This document shows positions 1-17,534 of a stretch of 64,000 bases of DNA, one piece after another. Each line of letters begins with the position of its first letter. Position 1 is the first letter of the stretch. The DNA comes from Mrakia gelida. Lineage: Eukaryota > Basidiomycota > Tremellomycetes > Cystofilobasidiales > Mrakiaceae. Under the pieces are notes generated by a model. It was not told the DNA's origin. It made no database searches and saw only the letters and a list, made by a program, of their open reading frames with translations. The stretch is from contig BRON01000013.1 of NCBI GenBank assembly GCA_024345305.1, forward strand, positions 1,054,001-1,118,000, read 5' to 3'. Made by a program: the position numbers and the translations under genes.

Positions 1-363
1 CCTCTAGTTCTCTCCGGTGAGTTTCTTCCCCTCGATTTTACAGCAGAGAAGGAGAGCGAGCGATCAGAAAGCTGACCCTCGCTCCACTCCCATCCCTCCT
101 CCCATCGCTCCTCCTCGTTCATCCACTCCCACCTTCGACCTCCAGGCTCACTCTACAGACTGCTGTTCAAACTTCCATCGGTACCCTCCCTCCTATGTCC
201 AGCCAGTCTGAAGTGCTCGCGGTACGACGGGGGATGGAGCCTCAAGTCGAGGGGACCGAATCGAGTCGTGAGCCTTCATCATCCCTCTCCCGTCTCTCCT
301 TCGCATCCCTCGTTTGTCTTCGCATGAAGAAAACGGATCTGAGATTCGAGGAGCTTGCTTGAG
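1..363 (+). CDS. Possible 3' end of a plus-strand gene entering from the left edge
   Basis: A GTGAGT donor near position 17, a CTGAC branch-like site near 72 and a CAG ending at about 142 look like one intron. The following stretch reads open from about 143 to a TGA at 361-363, giving a polar, Ser-rich tail with no recognisable domain. The first 16 bases would be the end of the preceding exon. This is inferred only from splice-like signals and an open frame. It could equally be non-coding. The frame cannot be confirmed without sequence to the left. Confidence 0.2.
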
Positions 364-2960
364 AGGGATGTCGATGGCATATCACGCTTAATGCTCGTCG
401 CTAGCGAAGAGGAAGAGAGCGACCTCGCAGGCAGGTCGCTCCACCTCCCACTGCCGTCTCTCGAGCTCCTGCTCTTCTCCTTAGATGAAACCACCCCGCT
501 CCTCGGCTTGTCGACAAGAAAGCGAGCTCGCTCTCTTCACTTCACGCCAGGAAAGGGAGATTTCCCATCTGCGGCGGAGACGAGAGCTCGCGAGTGGCAA
601 AAACCTTCCTCCTCCTCGTCCTCCTCTTCCTCTCATCCCCTTCTCATCACTCTATTCCGTCCCTCTTCCCTCCTCTCCTCTCTTTCTCTCCTCCCTCTCT
701 CTCTTTCTCTCTCTCTCTTTACTTTCTCCCTCTGCTTTCTTCCTCTCCTTTCCTCCATCTCCTCGCTCCCCCTAACAAAGCTCGAGTACCTCCTCGCACC
801 TTCTCGACGTTGCACTTCCAGCTGAGTTCGAGATATACTCCAACACTGGCATCATTGCTTTTTTGCTCTGTTCATCTGGAGTTTCCTGCTGGCGCAACGC
901 CTCGAGGGCGAGGAGGAATGAACGCTCGACGTGGGTCGGACTTCGCTTGTGCTCTCTCCTTCACTTCATCTCCTCCCAGCAGCATTTTTTTTTTTTTTTT
1001 TTCCTCTTTGTTGTACTTCTTCTCTCTCCTCAGACTGTGGAGAGACCGGTTGCTTTTCCTGAGAGGTGCTGGACGCGAGGGAAGGTGTGTCGAGGTAATC
1101 CCGTCCGAGGAAGACTCTCGATCTCCACACCTTCGTCCGACCCTCCTCAACAGGAACCATCTTTCTCTTTCGTATCCATCATCATCGTACTCTCTATCTC
1201 GTATCTCTCTCTTTGGTTGCTCTTCGTTAGTTCGTGCGCTGAGAGCGAACGCAAGACGTCTCCGCATCGCGTCGACTTCGTCCCTTTGTTTCTCGCCATC
1301 TCCGCTTCTCAGAGCTCACGTCATCAGCCGCCTTCCTCTCGAGCGAGATGCTAGCCCGGGGAAGGAACGGCGATCACGTGTCGATGGAGAGTTTTGAACG
1401 ACGACCCGACGCGACGCGAGTTTCCTTCCATTTCTCCTTCTTCTTTTGCTTTTCGACCGCTGCAGCAGATACTTTGTCGATGAACTTAGCGTGAGTCGAA
1501 TCATCGCCCCTCTAGCGCTGATCTCCTCTCGCGCAGGAGGTCTTCGACGCTCATCTGTTCGTCGCGCGAACATTTTGTTTGGTGAAGGACGGCGTTCAGC
1601 TTTTCTCTCCTGAGCTTGAAGTTGGGAGGTGCATGCCTTTATCGATTCAACGATCCACCTGCACTTCTTTCACTCTGCGCTCAGGAGGAGGAGTGTCGAC
1701 GCTTGCCCTCCCACAAGGGAGTCGCTCACTTCCCTGCTCGCGTCGACGCGTCTTCCTCTTTCCCTCCTCATCCATCAACAGCATCGAGTAAGAAGGCTTC
1801 TCTTGGTCAATGTCTGCTTTGGAGAGTCATTTGGTTCTGCCTGAAGGCTACTGGACCCGCCGTTGAGGCAGACACAGTCGGAGAGTCCGCTTTGGCTCGA
1901 TGTTGCCGGCGACGGGACGCGACGAGGTTTCTTCTCCTGTCTGAGTTCTGCTTTCGCGGAGGAAAGTTCCCTCGTCCCTCTCAACCTCACCCAGGGGTAC
2001 GTAGACCTTGTGATAGGTCTAAATTCCCCTGCTTTGGACGTTGAGGGATGAAGGTCGTCTCGTCGCGTCGCGTCTCCACTGCACCAGACCCCAAGATCAG
2101 TTCCTGTTCTTTCGTTTCCACGAAGCCCTCAATCGTAGCGCCAACTCCTCTGCTTGGGTTACGAGCTTTCCGTGCGGATAACGGACGTCAAGTGAACAGA
2201 AGATCGCTTCATCCGCACAGATGACTTCGAAACTCAGCAGTCGCCTCGACGGCAGGCGTTGTTTCCCTTCTGCACCTCAAGACTCTTCCGTTGGTAGGCA
2301 GGGGTCTCGAACGGGTGGCTAGCTCAGTTTATGTGATACTAGATCACCCGCTCAGAGCTCCGTCCACGAACGGTCGCAGCTCGTTTCATCCTCGTCGCGT
2401 CCACCGTCCCTCTTCGCTTCCTTCTTCGTCCCTTATCTCATGTTCTCGCCTGACCCAGATCCCCCGTGCAATCCAATTGCCTGGGTGCTTTTTGGAGCAT
2501 CGAGGTTTTGAACTGAGTGGAGAGGGGGTTTTCGGTAGGTGAGTTGAGACGAGTTCGACCACATTCTTTCTTCTTGCCTCCCCTCTTTTCGCTTCCTTTA
2601 CAAAGCCTTCGCACTCTCGTAGTCTAGAAGCTCGTTCTTGGCGACAGCGGTTCCTCACGAAACGTCACCCACAGAACGTCACAAGGCGACTTGACCTCGA
2701 GCCGCGCTCCCGAACGCTGAAGAGAAGCGGGCCCAGACTACGATCGACAACGACGAGAGGAAAGAAATGATAGAAGAAAGAAAAACAAAACGCAAGATGG
2801 AAAACCACGGGAAGGAGAGGTAGAGAGCGACGCGAGACCCAAAGAGACGACAGAGACGAGCGAAAGAGTACCAGTACGACAAGAGAGCGAAAGCAGAGGC
2901 AGAGACGAGTAGATATCCAACGGACGAAGAGCGAAAGAGAGAGGAAAGCAAAGAGAGTAT
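364..2960. other. 2.6 kb stretch with no supportable gene
   Basis: No recognisable protein was found in any frame. The donor-branch-acceptor triplets seen throughout the rest of the window are absent. The region holds a pyrimidine-rich tract (about 604-770), a T run of more than 15 bases near 986-1002 and scattered Ser/Arg-rich open frames that look compositional. It lies downstream of MCM5 and probably downstream of the left-edge gene, so it would be an unusually long convergent intergenic region for such a compact genome. Confidence 0.5.
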
Positions 2961-6978
<4,018 letters not shown>

Positions 6979-7565
6979 AATCAATCAGACGAAACGAACG
7001 AAGCGATAGGTGGATGGATGGGTTGTGGATGGATGGGGTGGGGAAGGGGAAGGGGGGAGGAGAAGAGAAGAGGGTAAATGAGCTCGACACGGTTGAAGGA
7101 GACTCGTTCTTCGTTTTCGACGAGCGCGATGGAAGGAGGGACGCGTCGTTGCTAGGGAGAACGCGGGAACAGCGGTTTCGTCTCTTTTTTTGGGGAGGGA
7201 GGAAGAGTGGTGGTGGGTGGGGGTGGTAAGAAGACAGGCGTTCGGTTTTGTTTTCCTTGTAGTAAAGGAGAGCAGAAAGGGAGGGAGAGAGGCCGACTTG
7301 CTCAGCCCTCCTTCGAATCCGTCCTCGTCTCTCGTTTCATCTCTCGTTTCGCTGAACTCGCAAACCTCGCTCGACGCTCTCCGAAGCCCATCAGCTCACC
7401 CCCCCCCCCCCTCCCTCGCACACAGAACGCACCCTTGCCGCCCAACTCCTCGCCTGATCAAGTCCGAAACCATCGATATCTCATCCCTCTCCTCTCCGCC
7501 TCCCTTCAATCTACAACGAGCAGTCCTAAAAGTCCAACCCAAACCAAACCGAAGCGAGCCGCTCT
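6979..7565. promoter_or_regulatory. Upstream region of MCM5 and 3' flank of ATP19, with an ACGCGT box
   Basis: No gene was seen. The stretch separates the MCM5 start from the ATP19 stop, both on minus. It contains GGACGCGTCG with ACGCGT at 7141-7146. ACGCGT is the MluI cell-cycle box bound by MBF-type factors at G1/S genes in yeasts, and MCM genes are plausible targets. Caution: this hexamer is over-represented across the window, mainly in introns, so its presence here may not be specific. A run of 13 or so C residues lies near 7391-7403. Confidence 0.4.
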
Positions 7566-8649
7566 CTACTCAGCAGTCTCGAGCTCCTTCATGAACTCCC
7601 GGATGCTGTTTACGCGCGAACCGAACGAAGAAGGAAGAGGGAGGAGAGGGAGGAAGAGGGAGAGGTCAGCTTGAGCTTCGTCTCTCGCTCTCGTTCCAGC
7701 ACGAGGGAACGGTGGGAGTGAGGAAGCGAGAGGGAAGACGAGATAATACGCACAACTTCTCCTCCTCCCTGTAAAAAAACACACGCAAAGCGAAAGCGAA
7801 AGAGTCAGTGTCAAAGCGCGAGAGCCCCGATGGAAGGGAGAGAGGTCGGAAAGGGACAGGAGGAGGAAGGTGGGAGGGAAAAGCAACGCACTGGGACGCC
7901 GAGATGTTCTTGATGGGATCGTTAGGAGCCTCGATCTTTGCGGGCCTGGACCACTGGTAGGCCTTGAAGCTGAAGGAGGGAGGGGAGGAAGGGAAGAGCA
8001 AGAGGTCAGTTCGGGTTTGGTTGGGTTTCGGAGGATCTCGTTGGATGAGCTGGAGGAGGCATCGCTCGGAAGGAGCTGCTCAGAGTACGGATGGGGTCGA
8101 GGGATGGGGGTGAGGGTGAGGCGTAGATGCAAGCATCGTATGAGGTGGAGTTGAAGGGGGAAGGAGGGGAGGAGACGAAGGGAGGGAGGGAGGAAGGGAA
8201 GGTCGAGCTCGAAACCGGAGAGGAGGAGAGGGGAAGGCGAGCGACGAGGCCGTTCCTCGTGGGGCTAGGCGAGTGGAAAGAGAGTATGCATGAGGGTACT
8301 CACATTCCGAAGTAGGTCCCGAAAATTCCCATGACACTGAGAGAGAGAAGGGAGGGTGACAAGGGAAGGAGCGAAGGGAGGGCAAACGTCAGCTAGGGTC
8401 CTCTCTCCTTCCTTTCCTTTGCGAGCTCTGGTTCGGTTCCTCCTCATCGAGCCGGAGTGGAGGTTGAGCCAGAGTGGGTGACAAGGGACGAAAAGCTGCG
8501 TACACGTATTGCTGTAGATCGAGGAAGGGAAGGGAAGGAGGAGATGGAGGAGGTCAGCTTGAGCACTCGTTTGCGGTCCGAAGAGAGATGAGCGAGCTCG
8601 ATCCAAGAGGGAACGAAAGACGTACAGAAGGGACAACCTTTCCGAACAT
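7566..8649 (-). CDS. ATP19: Mitochondrial ATP synthase subunit K (Atp19-like)
   Basis: Small fungal subunit of the membrane (Fo) part of mitochondrial F-type ATP synthase, associated with the dimer interface. Six exons assemble into a 65-residue protein: 8626-8649, 8504-8511, 8304-8336, 7892-7969, 7754-7768 and 7566-7605. Their total of 198 nt closes exactly on a TAG. The product begins MFGKVVPSQYVVMGIFG, has one glycine-rich hydrophobic segment (about residues 9-24) and ends EEEKFIREFMKELETAE, the pattern of subunit K proteins (short TM segment, then a charged SKDEEKFIREFL-type tail). The length fits the family. Exon 2 is only 8 nt and exon 5 only 15 nt. The family call rests on remembered features and deserves an HMM check. 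The gene is divergent from SAH1. Confidence 0.8.
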
Positions 8650-9264
8650 AACGCTGTGATAGCGACGAGGTAGACATTGTAGTCGAGCGCAAGTGCAGAG
8701 GAGGTGAGAGCGGAGGAAGGGGCCGAAGGAGGGGGAGGCGAAGGGAGGGAAGAGAGGAAGGGGAAGGAGGAGGGAGCTCGTCAGTCTCCTAGCTCGTCAA
8801 GATCAAACTTCTCAACGATTCTGGGAGCGGGAGGATACGCACTAGTGGGTCAAGTGAGCGCCGGCCATGTTTGCGAGATGAAGATGGGGTGGGTAGGGTG
8901 GTTGGGAGGAGGAAGGTGGCCAGCCTCAGGGCCAGGAGGCCAATCGCCTTCGCGACGGAGACGGATTCGCTTTTTCGTGAAGTCCAAACGATCCTTCGCA
9001 TCCTTCCTTCGTCCCCAACCACCTCCCCTCCCTCCCCTTCTTTTGTGAGTGTCACCTCCTACTCCTCCCCTCTCGATGGATCGATGCTCTCGAGAGACTT
9101 CTGTCAAAGAAAGATCTCTCCACGAGCATCGGATTGATCCACCTCTTTGAGATCGACTGACTTCCCTCCTTCCTTCTTTCCATCGTGCTGACTCTCCTCT
9201 CCTCTCCCCTCCTCCTCCTCTCGCTCTCTTCTCTCTCCTAAAGTTCCACCTCTCTTCTATCAAC
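8650..9264. promoter_or_regulatory. Divergent promoter region between ATP19 and SAH1
   Basis: 615 bp between two divergent starts. No coding sequence is supported. The SAH1-proximal 120 bp is strongly pyrimidine-rich on the plus strand (CTCTCTTCTC-type), as is common upstream of highly expressed fungal genes, and ends CAACATGG at the SAH1 start. No clear TATA box was seen. Confidence 0.45.
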
Positions 9265-12195
<2,931 letters not shown>

Positions 12196-12357
12196 AGAGG
12201 ACTTCCCAGCGATCGATGGAAAGACTCTCTAGAGACGAGATTGGCTGCCGTCGAAAGGATCGTTCTTGTATCATCGTCAATGTCTAACAAACCAAGCGTG
12301 CTAAACAAAGAGAAAGAGTTCCGACGTCGTTCTCGACGTCTGGCACGTTGCACTAGT

Positions 12358-13571
12358 CTACCTTCCCTCCTTTCCTTCATCCTCCGCGGGAGGGTAGAAG
12401 TAAGAGTAGTAGAGATCGATTCTTCCTGCACTGATGGTGCAAGAACGAGAAAAAGAAAGGGTCAGGATGGAAACGCGAAGGACGGACGGGCGAGAACGAA
12501 AACGAGAACGAGAACGCGTCGAGGGAGGCAAACTCACGCGACGTGATTCTGCCAGCCCGGGTACTGAGCGACGGCGACAAGTGCGATGAACGTCTCGGTC
12601 TGCTTTGCGGTTTCGACTGCGATGGTGATGAGAGAAGGAGGAGGAGGAGGACCGATGGAGTTGGGGTTGGTGACGGGACGAGCGCGATCTCTCTCGAACG
12701 TGACGAGATGAGTCTTGTACGCTGAGACGCTGAGTACAGGGATGACAGAAGCGGAAGAAGACGATGTTAGCGTTAGTATTGGAGAGCTCGAGAAGGATCC
12801 AGGACGAGGAGAGAGCGGAGAGGGAAGAGGACGGACGTACGCGTTGCGGTTGTACTGCAAGGTCTCTCGATGGACTTGAATAGGAACAGCCAGAGCTCCG
12901 GCGGACGAAGACGCTCCTTTGAGTATATTAGCCTCGAAAAACGATGAAGAAGCCTTGTAGGTGCCTGGTTCGAACGAGACGAGGGCAAGAGAAGCGGAGG
13001 TCAGCGCGTTCGTCTCGTTCGTTCCCTTCTCACCTTCACTTGGCACGTCCTCAACCAGAGCTCTCTCAGGAGAGCAAAAATTGAAAGACGAATCTCACCC
13101 TTGTTCTCCCTCATCGTATCGCTCCATCCTTGGTCGTGGCTCTTCATCCCGAACCTGACCTCCTCCAATCTCCCTCTCCTCGCCACCGACGCAGAAGTAT
13201 AGACCCTCCTGTTCTGAGTGACTACCATCGCTTGGGTCGAAGATGCAGTTTCTCGATGATAGTAGTGAGCGAGATCGAGGATGTCGAAAACGATCTCGGG
13301 AGGGAGTAGACGGAGGAGGAGCTGCGATGAAGCGGAACAGGAACGTGAGAGCAGGTCAGCCTGGGAGGAGCTCGTTTCGCTTGGAGGGAGAAGAGAGCAA
13401 CGTTGAGACACTCACTGTTCTAGTCTGAAGCTGATGAAGAGGGGGAGGAGCGTAGTCGAGACGTTCCGTGTCGCCGAAGGGGTCGTTGAGCTTGGTTGGA
13501 CGAACGAGGAAGTTGGGAGGAGGGAAGGGAGAAGGTCCTGTGGCTTGTTGAAGGGACTCGTTAGCTCCCAT
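12358..13571 (-). CDS. Conserved fungal protein of unknown function
   Basis: About five exons. The first runs 13416-13571 (MGANESLQQATG...) and the second starts at 13321 (LLLRLLPPEIVFDILDLAHYY). The LPPEIV.DILDLA segment looks like a short F-box-like helix pair. Downstream are VRFGMKSHDQGWSD, GTYKASSSFFEA and a C-terminal GWQNHVA followed by AGRIDLYYSYF. I recall the order SHDQGWS - GTY..S.(T/S)(W/F)FE - (P)GW.N.V from an uncharacterised family common in fungi; no function is known to me. Length is about 255 residues. The last exon, reached through an intron with branch CCTGACCC and acceptor CATCAG, ends in TAG at 12358-12360. An in-frame start further upstream is possible. The 3' end converges on SAH1. 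Confidence 0.65.
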
Positions 13572-13959
13572 TATCGAGAGATCGGGGAGAGACGACCTCG
13601 AACGAGAGTATTCTAGAAGAGCGAGAAAAAGACAGGGCAGGAAGGGAGCTGTAGGAGGAGATGATGGGCGTTCGAGCTGTCCAGAGCTCGAGCTCAACCT
13701 GTCCTCCCCTTTGAAGGCGAGTCACCTTCAGCCACCACCCTCGAGACGCAAAAGTTTCTCGGAAACACCTCAGCATACCCTCTTCTGCCGTCGCATACCC
13801 TCACCAGTCTTAAATCCCCTTTTCTCGAATCAGCTCGCCTCAGCCAGCAAGCTCCAACTCGAACTCACGAGCTCAACTCGCTCCTCCCTTCGTTCCACCA
13901 CTCCCCTCTTCCTTCCACGTCGGCTCGACTCCATCCTCCTCCTCCAACTTCGTATCAAC

Positions 13960-16900
13960 ATGGCGAAAGGATCTCAGTCTGGATCATCCCACTCCAAACC
14001 TCATCAGCAAGAAAAAGCGTCCTGGAACGTGCCCAACGGCCCATCACCTTCCTCGTCGTCCCAACCCCCTTCGACTTCGACCTCTCAGCCCCTCAAGCCT
14101 CCTGTCTACTATCCTCACTTCTCTCCCATCCACATATACAACCTCTACAACAAGATCCCCGACGAGATCGTCGAGATTCTTCATCGGCTGGATCAGAAAA
14201 AGCAAACGGAGGCTCAACGAGGATTCGCACTGACGGACCTCGAGAAGAAGGTCGACGACGTCCTCGTATGGAGATGGGACAACCGGAAGATGGAAGAGGA
14301 GGTAGCGCCGGGGATGGAGACTCTAATAGAGGGGTTAGTGTCTCGAAGGTGGGAGCGAAAGTGGGAGGAATCGGAGGATTTGACGCCTCGAGGACGAGGA
14401 GGTCCTCTCAGCGACGCGTTCGAAGACGACAGCTGGGTTGAGGCTATTGGTCCTCTTTGGGTACGTTCAAGCTTTACAGACTATCCCAGCTCTATCATCT
14501 TACCCCTCGCAATCAGATCTGACCCTGTTTGTCTCGTGTCCTCCTGCAGCTCCACCATCTCCCTTCCCTTCTCCTCACACCCAACCTCGCGTCTCAGACG
14601 CTCTCAGTCCACTCCCGACTCCTCAAACTTCATCCCACCCTCGTGGCCGACTCCGTCCCATCCCTCAGTGAACCGTTCTCGCGCCGTCGGAACGCCGCGG
14701 GATCTCTCTTCGTCGCCTCAGCCGTCGCAGAGTTCACCAACCCGTCCTCCCACTCGTCCACCTCCTCCATCACCTCGCTCAGCAAGGTCCACCTCGAATC
14801 CGTCATCGCCTACCTCCTTTGGTCCGTCTTCACGCCTGGGAAACTGTGGGAGAGCGTCGATGAGTCGGACGGATGTTTGGAACGAGCCGTCGCGAGGAAG
14901 AACAGGAAAGGGAGACGACTGGACGACGAGGTGGAGGGTGCTGAGCTTGGGAAGAAGGAGAGGCAGGCGAGAGCGAAGGAAGCTGAGGAGGACGAGGAGC
15001 AGAGGAAGATCGCGGAGAGGATCAGAGCTGGAGGGTTGATCACCGTGCGGAAACTGATGAGAGGTCAGTCGCGTCCGTCTCGCTTTCTCGTCTCCTCTTC
15101 CCTCGAGTGAACGGGAACCTTCATCAACCCGCCTCTAGAGCTGACTATTTCTCTCTTTTATGTCCTCTGGTACTCGTCTTAACCAGAACTACCCAACTCG
15201 GACGCGTCGGTGCTACTCCAACGGCTCCTCTCGGATCGTCGTTTCTGGACGTGTCTCGCCCCGAACTGGATCTATGGAGAGAAGGAAGAGCCTTTGGGAT
15301 TGGGTCGACCGGACTTAAGGAGGGCTGGCTGGGAGATACTGAAGGAAGCCGTGATATATCAGCCTGGTAAGTTGAACTTCCTCGAGTCTTGTTCTTGCTT
15401 CGTCGCGACTTCGACTGACTTTCCATCCGACCCCTCCAGATCTCGTCGAGCTGAACCTCCGAACCATCTCTATCAACGCTCTCATCCACTGCTGGAACGA
15501 GACAGACGAAGCCGTCGTCGACGGCATGTGGCAGACGTTGACATTTTTCTTGAAACGTGAGTCGCGCTCCCGCTTTCGACTTCGTTCCTTCGAAGCTGAT
15601 GCTAACGAACCGATCGATCTCGTCCCTCCCTCGTAACAGAGTTCCCTCAGAGTTGGCTTCTTACTCCCTCGTCGGTCTCCTACAGCGACAGAAGGCCCTA
15701 CGAGTTCAATCCCTGGATCGGCACCAAGTTTGACGACACCGTCGGCAATCGCTTTGCTTCGACTCCCAAAGCGCTGGACGGCTTCCTCTCCTACCTTCGG
15801 ACTGGATGTCGAGGCCTTCCTATCGCTGGTTACCCGTTCGTCGTCGATGTGGTCGACAGTTTGCCTCTCGAGGTTCGTTTGTTCATTCCTTGTTGCGTCT
15901 GATCTCGTCTCGTCTCCTCGTGTCGACTTCGTCGCTGACCCCGTCCTTGCCTCTACGCAGATCTTCCCTCTCACCACTCCCTCCCTCGAAACCCTCTTCG
16001 ACGCTCTCTGGTCGGCCGACTCAGTCCTTCCTCTCTCGGCCGTCACTGCCCTCCTCGTCGCTATCCAAGCATGCAACACCATTCTTTTCGAGAAGCGGAT
16101 GGCCGGAGGAGGCGACCAGTACCCCGACGCCAGGCAGTTCGCCGCAGATCAGCTCCAAAGGATCCAACGCGAAGCAGGACAGGAGTTCAGGGGAGGAGGA
16201 GCTGGGTTGATTGGGGATCAGTTGAGTGGGTTGGGAGAACGAGATGGGGAGGAAGATGATATCTTCGAATACGGTGAGGAGGATTACAACTACGACGACG
16301 AGGAGGAGGAGGAAGACGAGGAGGAAGATGGGGAGGAGGTTGGGGAGGTCGAGGGAGATCGGTTCAGTGAAGGGTCGGGAGTTGAGGAACGGGAGGAGAA
16401 TTGGGAGGGAGAGGAGAGACGCGTCGTTCGCGGAGAGGATCTTGAGAGCGAGCTTGGCGATCGTGAGTTCGATCTCAGTACTTGCGTCCGTTTTCTCAAA
16501 CCCTCTACTAATCACCTCCTCGAACCTCGCTTCCTCAGCTCCATCAACTCTCAAGGCCCTTCGCGTCACGTCCAACCTCCCCCTCTTCTCCCTTCCCTCC
16601 CTCGTCGCCACCATCACTTCCTCCTCCTCCCTTCGACTCCTCGACCTCTCTCAAATCACAAACTCCTCCTCCGACTCAGTCGTCCCTCTCCTCGAACACT
16701 TCGTTCGCCAATCTACCATCTCTCCCATCCACCACCTCTCTCTCAACAACTCCTGCCTCTTCCACAACCCAACCTCCTCCTCCATCTCTCTCCTCGAAAC
16801 CTCCCTCGTCAACCTCCTAACCCTCAACCGAACAGGACTCGAATACCTCGACCTCCGAGGAACCTCAACCTTCACCGTCGAAGAAACCCTCGAGGATCTC

Positions 16901-17317
16901 GTCGACGTCGTGGAGGACTCGAACCGAACGATCCAGATGATCTGGTTCGACCCTCGTCAGAGATGGAGGAACACCAGCTTCGACTACCTCCGAGATCGAC
17001 TCAACGACGCACTCGAGAAGAACCGAGCTCGAAGGAAACTCGCTCGTTCGTCGGCCTTGGGTCTGCTGCCCTCGTTTCGAGCGATGCTTCACGCGTCGTC
17101 GACATCGACGGAGGGAAGGGGGTTGGGAAAACTTCCCTTGGAGCTGGTGCGGGAGATTCTGAGCTACTTGAGGGCGTCTGGGTTGAGTAGGAGGCAGGTT
17201 GGAAGGGTTATGGACTGGGCAGGGTCGAGGGAGACTTTGGTTCGAGAAGGAGGAGGAGAGGGATCATCAAGGGAGTTCTTGGAGGAGGTTGATTGCTGGA
17301 GGTTTGAGACGGATTAG
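13960..17317 (+). CDS. Fusion-like protein: Listerin (Ltn1) N-terminal domain plus LRR/F-box-like domain
   Basis: Seven exons (13960-14460, 14550-15063, 15187-15366, 15440-15556, 15640-15872, 15961-16462, 16539-17317) join in phase to 941 residues. Residues about 50-560 resemble the N-terminal HEAT region of the ribosome-quality-control E3 ligase Listerin: IPDEIVEILHRLDQKKQTEA, RRAGWEILKEA, LTFFLKQFPQSWLL, LSYLRTGCRGLPIAGYP. A strongly acidic Asp/Glu stretch (about 600-660) follows. Then come leucine-rich repeats (SLRLLDLSQI, IHHLSLNNS, LEYLDLRGT) and a C-terminal F-box-like LPLELVREILSYL. No RING finger is present, so it cannot be a full Ltn1, whose RING lies at the C-terminus of a protein of about 1,600-1,800 residues. 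The alternative is two genes, the second starting at ATG 16101, but no stop separates them. The Ltn1 assignment is from memory of the family. Confidence 0.6.
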
Positions 17318-17534
17318 TAGCGTGTTGGCATAAGGATTCGTTTATGACCCGTTTAGTCCGTTGAACGAGCGAGTGCGAGAGGGAAGGCAGGGACTTGGAG
17401 ACGCGTCGATGACTCGACGACGTGCCTCGTCTCTCATCCTCTCTCGTCGCTCTCTTCTCAGCTGCATTCGACACAGCAGTCGTCTTGTATATTGGGGTCT
17501 ATAGACTCGGTGATCATCGTCCCATTACGTGCTT
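17318..17534. other. Short intergenic stretch before the inverted SAH1 copy
   Basis: No gene was seen between the Ltn1/LRR stop and the distal end of the inverted repeat. ACGCGT occurs at 17401. The similarity to the SAH1 flank fades near 17535. Confidence 0.4.

Noticed and set aside
594..1397. Long plus-strand open frame rich in Ser, Leu and Phe
   Set aside because: It follows from a pyrimidine-rich tract (CTC/TTC/TCC); no domain and no codon structure like neighbouring genes.
2295..2365. tRNA-like stretch (A-box-like TGATCTAGT and B-box-like GTTCGAGACC on minus; TAGCTCAG on plus)
   Set aside because: Neither strand gives a paired acceptor stem or T stem, so it is not a tRNA gene; at most a decayed fragment.
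16101..17317. Separate LRR gene starting at ATG 16101
   Set aside because: No stop or 3'UTR separates it from the upstream Ltn1-like exons, and all joints phase as one gene. Kept only as an alternative.
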